Of a stretch of DNA of 64,000 bases, positions 17,513 to 27,450 are shown one piece after another (the stretch's first letter is position 1; each line of letters begins with the position of its first letter). Location: the NCBI RefSeq assembly GCF_002811875.1, contig NZ_NPDZ01000011.1, positions 1 to 64,000 on the forward strand, in the 5' to 3' direction. The stretch is from Leptospira perolatii (GTDB taxonomy: Bacteria > Spirochaetota > Leptospiria > Leptospirales > Leptospiraceae). The position numbers and the translations under genes are program-made. Under the pieces are notes generated by a model, which saw only the letters and a list, made by a program, of their open reading frames with translations, had not been told where the DNA came from and did no database searches.

Positions 17513-18493
17513 TCAAAGTTTTCGGATGACCAGGATGCTCATATCATCCTGAATTCTGCCTCCGGCATACTCTGCGATTTCTTCAAACAATCTATCTACG
17601 AGTTTCTTCAGATTCTTCTTGGGAGTTTTTTCCAAAAACTTATATAGATTTTCCCCATAATATTTGTTCATCATCCGGTTCTTTTGCTCAAATAAGCCGT
17701 CCGTAAAGCAAAACAGAATATCTCCCTTATCCATTTTGAAAGGTTGAGGAGGTGATGGTTTTTTGCTCGGAGGATTCATGACTGTTGACAAGAATTTGCC
17801 GTCGGTTTCCAAAATTTCGTTCTGATTTTTTTGGAATCGATACAAAACAGAACTAGGATGAATTCCAGAGTGCAAAAAATTACCGTTTGAGTCTGCTTTC
17901 ATAAGTAAGAAAGTAGCGTAGAGGCTTCTAGGAAAGCTCGAAAAGGACTCGGTCCTAGTCTCCAGATTTTGAATAATACTATCGATTACTTGTTCAGGGC
18001 TGTCCTTCATGTGGATCCAGTGAGACATTTGGTTGAGGACCATCATACTAAAAAGGCCGGCCACATAGCCGTGTCCTGAAGTATCGCCGATGCCGAACCA
18101 ATAGTTACCACCTCGGTCCTTTACAAAATTATAAAAATCGCCACCGATCGGATTGTAGGTCAGGGACCTTCCTAGTACCTCGTAGTTTTCGTCCTTGAAA
18201 TCAAGAGGAAGAACATAATGTTGCATCCTATTGTCGCCTTTCCGAAATCGTTTGATGAGTTTTCCGTACTCCTGTTCTTTCGGAAGTATCTTTTCAGTAA
18301 GATAGAGTATGAAAGCAACGTAATTTAAGAAAAGAGAAAATGCCGTAAAGATAAGTAAGAATAATGGAATCGGAATTAGAAGTTTATAAAAACTCAAACT
18401 CAGAATGAGAAAAATGAACAGTGAGGAATTCAGCACGAGAATTATCGGCCAAGCACCCTTTAGATATTGCTGAATCGTAAACGAAGTTCTCAT
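17513..18493 (-). CDS. membrane-anchored PP2C-type serine phosphatase (RsbU/SpoIIE-like)
   Basis: Residues 1-75 hold two hydrophobic segments. Residues about 95-326 form a SpoIIE-type phosphatase: YNPIGGDFYNFV with a metal-binding aspartate, GIGDTSGHGYVAGLFSMMV, DILFCFTDGLFEQKN, and the closing QDDMSILVIRK. Such enzymes dephosphorylate STAS-domain antagonists in partner-switching regulation. The only STAS protein seen here is at 12663-12977. The ATG overlaps the upstream lipoprotein gene by four bases. No sensor domain other than the membrane hairpin is present. Confidence 0.9.
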   Translation of the reverse strand: MRTSFTIQQYLKGAWPIILVLNSSLFIFLILSLSFYKLLIPIPLFLLIFTAFSLFLNYVAFILYLTEKILPKEQEYGKLIKRFRKGDNRMQHYVLPLDFKDENYEVLGRSLTYNPIGGDFYNFVKDRGGNYWFGIGDTSGHGYVAGLFSMMVLNQMSHWIHMKDSPEQVIDSIIQNLETRTESFSSFPRSLYATFLLMKADSNGNFLHSGIHPSSVLYRFQKNQNEILETDGKFLSTVMNPPSKKPSPPQPFKMDKGDILFCFTDGLFEQKNRMMNKYYGENLYKFLEKTPKKNLKKLVDRLFEEIAEYAGGRIQDDMSILVIRKL

Positions 18494-19116
18494 CTAATCC
18501 TTGTGTAGACGTGACTTTGATATTCCTTTGACGCATAGTTTTTTCGGGAAATTTGAAAAGCTTCGTTTTCTGAATAAGGAATTCTGGTCCCTTCAACCAC
18601 TCCGAACGGTTTTTCATCGTAACCGGTTTCATAGAGCATCGGTATAATAGAATCAGAAAGCGGGTCAAAGTGGTAAAGCAGTCGATGTGATGATGATTTC
18701 ATCGTTTTGGTAGAAAATTTGGAAGTTTCTCCAAATTTCCAATTCTCTTCAGTGGTTTCTATCTCGGAAGTGGATAACAATATCCAGTTCCCTTGTACCT
18801 CGTAAGAACCTCGCCCTTCCAGATTGATTCGACGGAATTTATTTCCATCAATCACTTCTCTAACATAAGTTTTTACGAAAGTATTTTCCACAGGATTAAA
18901 CTTTATTTTTTCCAAATGTGTTTCTTTATAATTTACGGATGTTAATGGTGATAAGGGCGGTAGATTTTTTTGAAAAGTTCCTGATAAATATGCATTTTTT
19001 GCCGTCTGAGGCTCTTTTGGCAGTTCTCTGATCCAGTATGGAGGAAAGCAATCGTAAAGGAGCAGAGTTATAATGACTATGCTAAGGTAAACGAAAGTTG
19101 TGCGACAGAATATCAT
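18490..19116 (-). CDS. putative lipoprotein, unknown function
   Basis: The 208-residue protein begins with a hydrophobic segment (residues 8-22) that ends in LLLYDC, which could serve as a loose spirochaetal lipobox. The rest appears beta-rich and is not recognised. It overlaps the PP2C phosphatase gene by four bases, so it may be the envelope-facing partner or sensor for that phosphatase; this is inference from context only. Confidence 0.6.
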   Translation of the reverse strand: MIFCRTTFVYLSIVIITLLLYDCFPPYWIRELPKEPQTAKNAYLSGTFQKNLPPLSPLTSVNYKETHLEKIKFNPVENTFVKTYVREVIDGNKFRRINLEGRGSYEVQGNWILLSTSEIETTEENWKFGETSKFSTKTMKSSSHRLLYHFDPLSDSIIPMLYETGYDEKPFGVVEGTRIPYSENEAFQISRKNYASKEYQSHVYTRIR

Positions 19117-19212
19117 CGGATTAAAGAAAACTTAATGCACTGGCTATTACGCATAACTTTGACTAAGGGCGTTCATCCCAAAATCGAATCTTTGGTGGAA
19201 AATCGAAGGAGA

Positions 19213-20631
19213 TCAGAACTGAAAGTATATAAATTCTCCTCCGCCGTCTCCAAATATCCCAAGTAATAATAATATTATAATAGAGAAAACAGGCAGCAGC
19301 CAGGAAAACTGAGCTTTAATTTTTTCTTTTATAAAAGAATAATACTGAACTGCATTCCAGAAAAAGGCCAAAATGACAAAAAGCAGCAATTCTTCCCACC
19401 TGAGTAACGCTTTTCCCGAAAAAAGGTTCGTGAGTCCAAGGAAATAATCCCAGGTCTTGGCCAGGGACGCTCCACCTGCAGAAGCACACCGGAAGAAAAT
19501 TCCAGACATCGCAAATAAGTGAACCGTAAGGGCCACCTTAAGAAATCGAACCCATCCTTTCGGATCAGGCTCGTCTTTTGGATTTGCCGGAGAAATGATT
19601 CTCTCTGTTGCCAACACAATCCCGAGGAAAAATCCCCAGAGTAGGTAGCCAAAGTTTGCTCCGTGCCACAAGCCCCCTAAGGTCATCGTGAGAAGTGAGT
19701 TCCATTGGGCTCTCCAGAATCCGGCCCTGCTTCCTCCAAGGGGAATATAGAGATAATCCTTGAGCCAAGTAGAAAGTGTTACATGCCATCTTCCCCAAAA
19801 TTCTCGAAAGGACGGGGAGAGGAACGGTCCTCGGAAGTTTTCCGGAATATCGTAACCTAAAAGAAAGGCAGATCCCCTTGCTATATCCGTATACCCGGAA
19901 AAGTCGCAGTACACTTGACTCGCAAAACCGAACATCACAAGATAGAGACCGAATCCATTGTAGTCGCTCGGATGCAGATAGATAGGAGACACGATCCCTG
20001 CAATATTATCCGCGATGACTACTTTTTTAAATAATCCGGATAGAATCAGAAAAATTCCCCATTTCACTCTATCAAAGTCGATCGCAGGATGATCCAGCTT
20101 GGGGAGAAAATCAGTCGTCCTCATAATCGGGCCGGCGATTAATTGAGGAAAAAATAATATAAATAAAAAGTAATCCAGTGCTGAGATTCGCTCTGGAACC
20201 AGATTCCGATGGATATCCACCTGAAGAGCGATCAACTGAAAAGTATAAAAGCTGATCGCTAGAGGAAGCGGGATGTGAATGCCTTTTCCGAATGTAAAGA
20301 ATTGGGTCGAGCCGGTGATTGCATCCAGAGTATCCAAGAAAAAGTAGAAATATTTGAATAAGGCCAGATTGATAAAGTTGAGAAGTATAATCCACCCGAG
20401 TGTGCTCAGAGTAGACTCACCTGAGGATTTCTTTTTCCAAAGTTTTAGGGAGAATACATAGTTCACTGCAATGACGGCGAGAAAATGAACAGTGAATGCC
20501 AGACCGGAATAGAAATAGAATAGAAATGAAGAAAATAGAAGTAAACGTTTTCTAAGCCTTTGTGGAATCGACCAATAGATTAGAAACGTGGCAATGAAAA
20601 GCCCTAAGTATGGGATGGAATTAAATAACAT
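19213..20631 (-). CDS. MBOAT family O-acyltransferase, AlgI-like
   Basis: This 472-residue multi-pass membrane protein begins MLFNSIPYLGLFI, typical of AlgI/PatA. It contains QLIAGPIMR, YCDFSGYTDIARGSAFLLGY, FWGRWHVTLSTWLKDYLYIPLGGSR and GGLWHGANFGYLLWG, where the last histidine is the predicted catalytic residue. It transfers acyl groups onto a polysaccharide or similar acceptor across the membrane. The usual AlgJ/AlgX or DHHW-type partner is not adjacent; an SGNH lipoprotein is encoded far away at 37874. It follows sppA by 33 bases. Confidence 0.92.
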   Translation of the reverse strand: MLFNSIPYLGLFIATFLIYWSIPQRLRKRLLLFSSFLFYFYSGLAFTVHFLAVIAVNYVFSLKLWKKKSSGESTLSTLGWIILLNFINLALFKYFYFFLDTLDAITGSTQFFTFGKGIHIPLPLAISFYTFQLIALQVDIHRNLVPERISALDYFLFILFFPQLIAGPIMRTTDFLPKLDHPAIDFDRVKWGIFLILSGLFKKVVIADNIAGIVSPIYLHPSDYNGFGLYLVMFGFASQVYCDFSGYTDIARGSAFLLGYDIPENFRGPFLSPSFREFWGRWHVTLSTWLKDYLYIPLGGSRAGFWRAQWNSLLTMTLGGLWHGANFGYLLWGFFLGIVLATERIISPANPKDEPDPKGWVRFLKVALTVHLFAMSGIFFRCASAGGASLAKTWDYFLGLTNLFSGKALLRWEELLLFVILAFFWNAVQYYSFIKEKIKAQFSWLLPVFSIIILLLLGIFGDGGGEFIYFQF

Positions 20632-20664
20632 TTTTTATAGAAAAGGCAAAACCTAGGTTCTACC

Positions 20665-21633
20665 TCAAGGTGCAAACAAATACAAAAACTGAAATTTATG
20701 TTTTCCTAAGCCCATCGTGTCCATTAGGGTAGGAGCCTCTCCCGCATTTGCCTGCACATGATAAATCGTACCAGGTCTTCTGGAATACGAATAGTAGATC
20801 AATTGAGGTTCGGCGGAACCCGAATAACCGGGTAACTTGACAGTTGCTTTTACCGCGTCTTCAAAATAGCCCATACTATCGACTAGACCATTTTTGACCG
20901 CTTGTGTCGCAGTATAGATCCTGCCATCGGCGAGTTTTCTCAGATCAGCTTCTTTGAGTTTGGGTCTGCCATTCTTTACGACTTCAAAGAATCTTTCATA
21001 TAAACTGTCCACGATTCCTTGTAGCAACTTTCTCTGCTCAGGAGTGAGATCCTGCAAAGGAGATCCGATCGCTTTATTATCACCGGATCGAATCGATTGG
21101 TCCTTGATTCCGAGTTTTTCCAAACCCTCTTTCAAGTTGATCCCTTGCATGATTACGCCGATGGAACCGGTGACACTTGTAGGATGTACTACGATATAGT
21201 CAGAGGACATCGCGATATAGTAGGCTCCGGAAGCCGCCATATCCATAAACAAAGCGCTTACAGGAACCTTTTTCTTTTTTTTAAATTCCATTAGTTCTCT
21301 ATAAAGTATATCGCTAGAGGTAACCGTTCCTCCAGGGGAGTTGATTTTTAACAGAACTGCTTTGATATCCGGATCCTCGGTTGCCAATTCTAGCTGTAGC
21401 TTTAGGCCGGCTAAAATGGAATCCTTTCCTTCCATAAAGAAGTTTCCCTCTCTAGATTCATCCGTAATCGGTCCGTCGATCGGGATAATGAGAATCTTAT
21501 CCGAAGAACCGCTTTTTAAAACCCTTTGATAAGGGATAGGAGGTCTTGCGGTCATCAGTGAGCCGCACCCGATTCCAAATAAAACCAAGACTAACCCACA
21601 AAAACTTCTGAGAAAAAGAGGAAGGATCTTCAT
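20665..21633 (-). CDS. sppA: signal peptide peptidase SppA-like serine protease, lipoprotein
   Basis: This S49-family protease degrades membrane-left signal peptides. Residues 1-25 are a signal with lipobox-like GIGC, suggesting lipid anchoring rather than the usual transmembrane helix. The protease core has INSPGGTVTSSDILYREL, the nucleophile serine in MDMAASGAYYIAMSSD, the SVTGSIGVIM stretch and a later basic residue in the family's position. The ATG at 21633 has GAGG seven bases upstream and is preferred over 21654. At 322 residues it is the short single-domain form. Confidence 0.9.
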   Translation of the reverse strand: MKILPLFLRSFCGLVLVLFGIGCGSLMTARPPIPYQRVLKSGSSDKILIIPIDGPITDESREGNFFMEGKDSILAGLKLQLELATEDPDIKAVLLKINSPGGTVTSSDILYRELMEFKKKKKVPVSALFMDMAASGAYYIAMSSDYIVVHPTSVTGSIGVIMQGINLKEGLEKLGIKDQSIRSGDNKAIGSPLQDLTPEQRKLLQGIVDSLYERFFEVVKNGRPKLKEADLRKLADGRIYTATQAVKNGLVDSMGYFEDAVKATVKLPGYSGSAEPQLIYYSYSRRPGTIYHVQANAGEAPTLMDTMGLGKHKFQFLYLFAP

Positions 21634-21860
21634 TGCTAACCTCGAGAAGGCCATTCTTGGAAAACAGTGAGAAGGTTCAATTCCTTTCCCAGGGAAAAGG
21701 GTTTCTAAAAATTGCGGGCAAAACCGTTTTTTACTTTCCGTGGAACGGATTCTCCTCAGCCTTTTGCGCGATGCTCACCTTGCGGACTTCTTCTTCCAAG
21801 CTGACCACTGATGGAACCAGGTGGACAAATTGGGACTGGGTACATCCCAGGAGCAAAAAA

Positions 21861-22670
21861 ATGTTCGGAGTCTTACACACTGCTTTGCCAGGGGATTCAA
21901 GCTTTGGGTTTGGAAGTTTTTTGATGTACCCTTGGGTGAATCGACACTCTTCGGAAACCTTGGTCTGGAATGGAAAAGATGTAGACCTTTCTAACGCAGT
22001 TCGAGATTCTCACGGATTTCCATTGCACGGATTGGTGCATTCCTTACCTAGAAAAGTTTTGTCCGGAGAAAATGCGGGAAGTTCCGCCGAATTTAGAGTT
22101 ATCTTTCCGGAAATTTGGGAAGAAAATCCAATCTCCGCGATAGCGATCCAAGAAGAACTAAGACTCGAAGATTCTAGCCAAGGAACGATACTGACCGTGA
22201 CCACAAAATTTTTCAATACTCGCTCGGAGTCGATTCGATTTGCGTACGGTTATCATCCTACCTTTCAATTGTTGGGACACAGAGAAGATTGGCGCATACA
22301 TTTACATATGGATAAGAATATCGAACTGGACGACAAAATGTTGCCACTGATTCCGACAGTAGGAAATCCAATCGAATCTTTCGCGACTGGTGAATTGCAG
22401 AATCTGGATCATCTTTTCTTCGGACAAGATCCAAGAGTGATTCTAGAAAATAGAACAGAGAAATACAGTATCTCTGTGATGAGTTTGCCGGAGGAAGGGA
22501 AGATCCAACTTTGCTATTTTCAAATCTACGTTCCGAGAGATCGTAACTCTGCGGCGATAGAACCTTGCAGTTCTCCTGGGAATGCGTTGATGTCCGGACA
22601 AGGTCTGATTGAGCTAAAAGGTCATTCCGAAAAGTCGGGAGAATTCCGGATTATGGTGCAATCGCTTTGA
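21861..22670 (+). CDS. aldose 1-epimerase-like protein
   Basis: The C-terminal 240 residues follow the galactose mutarotase fold: GSFLMYPWVNRH, GFPLHGLVHSLPR with the catalytic histidine, a second histidine in GYHPTFQL, and LCYFQIYVPRDRNSAAIEPCS. I place the start at the ATG 21861, which has AGGAG seven bases upstream. This leaves only about 20 residues before the conserved block, some 30 fewer than usual. The frame stays open back to a TTG at 21633, so the true start may be upstream. The 227 bases between sppA and 21861 otherwise hold no gene I can name. Confidence 0.65.
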   Translation: MFGVLHTALPGDSSFGFGSFLMYPWVNRHSSETLVWNGKDVDLSNAVRDSHGFPLHGLVHSLPRKVLSGENAGSSAEFRVIFPEIWEENPISAIAIQEELRLEDSSQGTILTVTTKFFNTRSESIRFAYGYHPTFQLLGHREDWRIHLHMDKNIELDDKMLPLIPTVGNPIESFATGELQNLDHLFFGQDPRVILENRTEKYSISVMSLPEEGKIQLCYFQIYVPRDRNSAAIEPCSSPGNALMSGQGLIELKGHSEKSGEFRIMVQSL

Positions 22671-22694
22671 AACGTCCTTATAATCGCTTTCTTC

Positions 22695-22723
22695 TTGACA
22701 AGAAGAGGGCCCTTTTCAGTCTA
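22695..22723 (+). promoter_or_regulatory. possible promoter before XPB helicase gene
   Basis: A perfect TTGACA (22695-22700) lies 17 bases before AGTCTA (22718-22723), a poor -10. The gene start follows at 22750 with AGGGGG between. The -35 is good and the -10 uncertain. Confidence 0.35.
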
Positions 22724-22749
22724 AGTTTGCAGGGGGAATCCGCATCCAA

Positions 22750-24444
<1,695 letters not shown>

Positions 24445-24461
24445 TAAAAAGAGAGGGACCC

Positions 24462-25685
24462 ATGATGGAATGGAATGCACGGAGGCTAGATGTAATCGAG
24501 CCTTCTCAAACTTTGGCGATTAGCGCCAAAGCGGCCGAATTAAAAAAGAAAGGCGAAGATATCGTCAGCTTTGGAGCAGGAGAACCGGACTTTGAAACCC
24601 CGGTTCATATCCGCGACGCGGCAAAGAACGCGATCGATAAAGGGCAAACTAGATATACTGCTGTTTCCGGAACACCAGAACTAAGAGACGCAATCCTGAA
24701 CAAGTTCAAACGGGACAACGGGCTGGATTATACTAGAAATCAAATCATCGTAGGAACCGGAGGAAAGCAGGTAATCTATAATTTCTTTCTGGCGACCTTG
24801 AATCCCGGAGACGAAGTGATTGTACCTGCTCCATACTGGGTGAGCTATGTAGATATCGTCAGGCTTTCTGAAGGAATTCCTATCATTGTTCATACTACTC
24901 CGGAGCAAGGATTCAAAATCACTCCTGCACAATTAGAAAAAGCGATTACTAAAAAAACCAGAGTACTCATTATTAATTCTCCTTCGAACCCTACCGGATC
25001 TGCTTACACAAAAAAAGAATTAGAGGCTTTGGCAGAAGTAGTACTGAAGCATAACATCTTGGTCCTGAGCGACGATATTTACGAGAAGATCGTGTTCGAT
25101 GGATTCGAATTTTGTAATATTGCAATGCTCTCCAAAGAGTTGAAAGAACTTACATTTATCGCGAGCGGAGTATCTAAAACCTACTCTATGACCGGATGGA
25201 GAATTGGATTTGGAGCGGGAAGCACAGAGATCATCCAAAACATGGACACGATCCAAAGTCAGTCCACATCCAATCCTTCTTCGATTTCTCAAGCCGCAGC
25301 AGAAGCAGCTCTGACCGGCGACCAGAAATGCGTCGGCGAAATGGCGAAAGCTTTTGAGAACAGAAGAAACCTCATCGTAAGTAAGCTGAGAGAGATTCCC
25401 GGAGTTTCTGTGAATTTGCCTGAGGGAGCTTTTTATGTGTTCCCGTATTTGACTGGAGTGTATGAAACTCCTGGCTTCAAAAAGTACCAATCTACTTCCG
25501 TGGAAAAGAGTAAAAGCAAACTATTCTGCTCTGTGCTCCTGGACCAGTACAAAGTAGCCGCGGTTCCGGGAATTGCATTCGGAGATGATAATGCGCTCCG
25601 ACTCTCTTACGCAATGGGAGAAGCAGATATTCAAAAGGGAATTTCCAGAATCGCAGACATGGTGAGGGACCTATCTCGAGGTTAG
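24462..25685 (+). CDS. aspartate aminotransferase, class I PLP enzyme
   Basis: The 407-residue aminotransferase has SFGAGEPDF near residue 37, NSPSNPTGSAY, the PLP lysine in SGVSKTYSMTGWRIGF near residue 240, and the carboxylate-binding arginine in ALRLSYAMG near the C-terminus. It exchanges amino groups between aspartate or a related amino acid and 2-oxoglutarate. ATGs at 24462 and 24465 are both possible starts. A lysine-serine rich insert near residue 350 is a small departure from the family. Confidence 0.92.
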   Translation: MMEWNARRLDVIEPSQTLAISAKAAELKKKGEDIVSFGAGEPDFETPVHIRDAAKNAIDKGQTRYTAVSGTPELRDAILNKFKRDNGLDYTRNQIIVGTGGKQVIYNFFLATLNPGDEVIVPAPYWVSYVDIVRLSEGIPIIVHTTPEQGFKITPAQLEKAITKKTRVLIINSPSNPTGSAYTKKELEALAEVVLKHNILVLSDDIYEKIVFDGFEFCNIAMLSKELKELTFIASGVSKTYSMTGWRIGFGAGSTEIIQNMDTIQSQSTSNPSSISQAAAEAALTGDQKCVGEMAKAFENRRNLIVSKLREIPGVSVNLPEGAFYVFPYLTGVYETPGFKKYQSTSVEKSKSKLFCSVLLDQYKVAAVPGIAFGDDNALRLSYAMGEADIQKGISRIADMVRDLSRG

Positions 25686-25687
25686 GG

Positions 25688-26680
25688 ATGATTCCAAGCA
25701 AAAGCAGGAACTTTCTGATCCTGCTTTTGTTCTGCGCGTTCCCTGCAATCGCAGAGGGGCGAAAGGACTATATCGTACTGAAGGTACTAGCTCCACTTTC
25801 TTTATTTCCGGAAAAGAATTCTGAAGTTCTACGAAAGCTTTCTTTTGGAGAAATTCTTACCTCCGAAAACCAAAAGGAAACGAATTCCAAATACTTTCTT
25901 CTGACGGATAAGGACGGACTCAGAGGTTGGGTGGAGTCTGGTTCTGTGCAGAGATTAGGAAGCAAAGGTTCCTACTTAATCGTGACCAAGGCAATCGAGA
26001 AATTGCTCTACCAAGATACAGCTCTTTCTGAAATGGAATCCATCTTTTACTATCTTACCAGAATGCAAGAAGGTGTGGAATACAAGGGTGACGAGTTTCT
26101 ATTCCTAAAAGCAAGAAGGCTCGTAGTTCTACAGAGATACTTGGACAAGTTGCAGAGTCCAGAACATCGGTCTAGATCCGGATCCCAGCTTGAAGAGCTG
26201 CTCCGAAATTTTCCCACAGAAATCGGAGTGTATGTCAAGGAAGGAGTTTGGCTGGATTCGATCACCAACCAAAAAGAGGGTTCCAAAGTAAAGGTCAGAC
26301 CGGAAGCATATTGGAGAATCGCTGAATCTTATCCAAACACGAATCCTGGAGACTTTGCGGCTTATCTAGCGGTGAAACATACTCCAGAAATTCGGTGTAA
26401 GAAGGACCCATTTTGCATTCTAAAGGATGAGGAGACTAGGCGCCTGAAGTATGTGCTTTTGCAGCCAAATGGAAATTATGCAAGAATCTACACAAACCAA
26501 ATCGAGAAGAGACTCCAGGCAATTCAAAAGGACAAGGATGCATTTATTTGTGATTCCAATCTTCCGAAAGAGGAGGTGACTTCTCATTTTAGGAAAAAAT
26601 TGCAGGAACTTCCTGCAAGATATGGAAAGAAGTTTTTTCCTTATATGAAGGTACTCCAGGAAGAGTGCTTAGCCAAGTGA
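25688..26680 (+). CDS. exported SH3-like domain protein
   Basis: The 330-residue protein has a signal peptide (residues 8-24) ending in AIAEG. Residues about 30-100 look like a bacterial SH3 domain (VLKVLAPLSLFPEKNSEVL, then DKDGLRGWVESGSVQRLG). The remainder is charged and not recognised; four cysteines in it, including IRCKKDPFC, could form disulfides outside the cytoplasm. It starts two bases after the aminotransferase stop and overlaps the next gene by four, so these three are one operon. Confidence 0.75.
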   Translation: MIPSKSRNFLILLLFCAFPAIAEGRKDYIVLKVLAPLSLFPEKNSEVLRKLSFGEILTSENQKETNSKYFLLTDKDGLRGWVESGSVQRLGSKGSYLIVTKAIEKLLYQDTALSEMESIFYYLTRMQEGVEYKGDEFLFLKARRLVVLQRYLDKLQSPEHRSRSGSQLEELLRNFPTEIGVYVKEGVWLDSITNQKEGSKVKVRPEAYWRIAESYPNTNPGDFAAYLAVKHTPEIRCKKDPFCILKDEETRRLKYVLLQPNGNYARIYTNQIEKRLQAIQKDKDAFICDSNLPKEEVTSHFRKKLQELPARYGKKFFPYMKVLQEECLAK

Positions 26681-27450
26681 AGCTCGCCTTTCGTTTTTAT
26701 CCTAAGAAAGACGGAGCTACTACCATCCTCATCTTACATGGGCTATTTGGTTCTTCCAAGAATTGGGTGAGCGTAGCGGAATACCTGACAAAATACGGAG
26801 ATGTATATTCTCTGGACTTAAGAAATCACGGGGATTCTCCCCATTCTTCGGATCATAGTTTACCCCAACTCGCGGAAGATGTATTAGAATTTTTGAATGA
26901 TCGAGAGATTGAGAATTGTACAATTTTGGGACATTCCATGGGAGGAATGGTTGCAATGGCTTTTGCGTTAGACTATCCGACCAGAGTGAACAAACTTATC
27001 ATAGAAGATATCGCTCCTAGGAATTATGAATTCAACTACCAAAATGAAATTTCCGCTTTGAAAGTAGATGTGTCTCTTGCAAAATCGAGACAAGAAATCG
27101 ATCAGGAGATGTCTAGATTTGTAACTGATTCTTTTATTCGAAATTTTCTACAAATGAATTTGGAGAGAAAAGAGGATGGAGGATACAAATGGAAACTAAA
27201 TGTAGAAGGAATCGCAAATTCGACTAGGATGTTCGAATCCGTTTTTCATGAAGGAAAGAAACCTTTTAGCGCTCCTGCTTTTTTTATTGTAGGAGGCGCT
27301 TCTGAATACTTTCAGGAGGGTGACAAAGCGGTCGCACAAAAGTATTTTCCGAATGCAAAATTCATCCGCATTGAAAATGCAGATCATTATATGCACTTTA
27401 CAAAGGCCGAAAAATTCAGAAACGCAATCGACTCTATCTTAGATCAATGA
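26677..27450 (+). CDS. alpha/beta hydrolase
   Basis: The 257-residue hydrolase has the oxyanion-hole region LILHGLFGSSKNW, LDLRNHGDSPHS, the nucleophile serine in LGHSMGGMVAM near residue 91, and the catalytic histidine in ENADHYMHF near the end. The pattern resembles YbfF-type esterases; the substrate is unknown. I use the GTG at 26677, which overlaps the preceding stop (GTGA), over the GTG at 26665. The gene ends with a seven-base overlap with the converging symporter gene. Confidence 0.88.
   Translation: MKLAFRFYPKKDGATTILILHGLFGSSKNWVSVAEYLTKYGDVYSLDLRNHGDSPHSSDHSLPQLAEDVLEFLNDREIENCTILGHSMGGMVAMAFALDYPTRVNKLIIEDIAPRNYEFNYQNEISALKVDVSLAKSRQEIDQEMSRFVTDSFIRNFLQMNLERKEDGGYKWKLNVEGIANSTRMFESVFHEGKKPFSAPAFFIVGGASEYFQEGDKAVAQKYFPNAKFIRIENADHYMHFTKAEKFRNAIDSILDQ

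Noticed and set aside
25020..25490. 156-codon minus-strand frame inside the aspartate aminotransferase
   Set aside because: It is antisense to the PLP lysine region and has no domain character.
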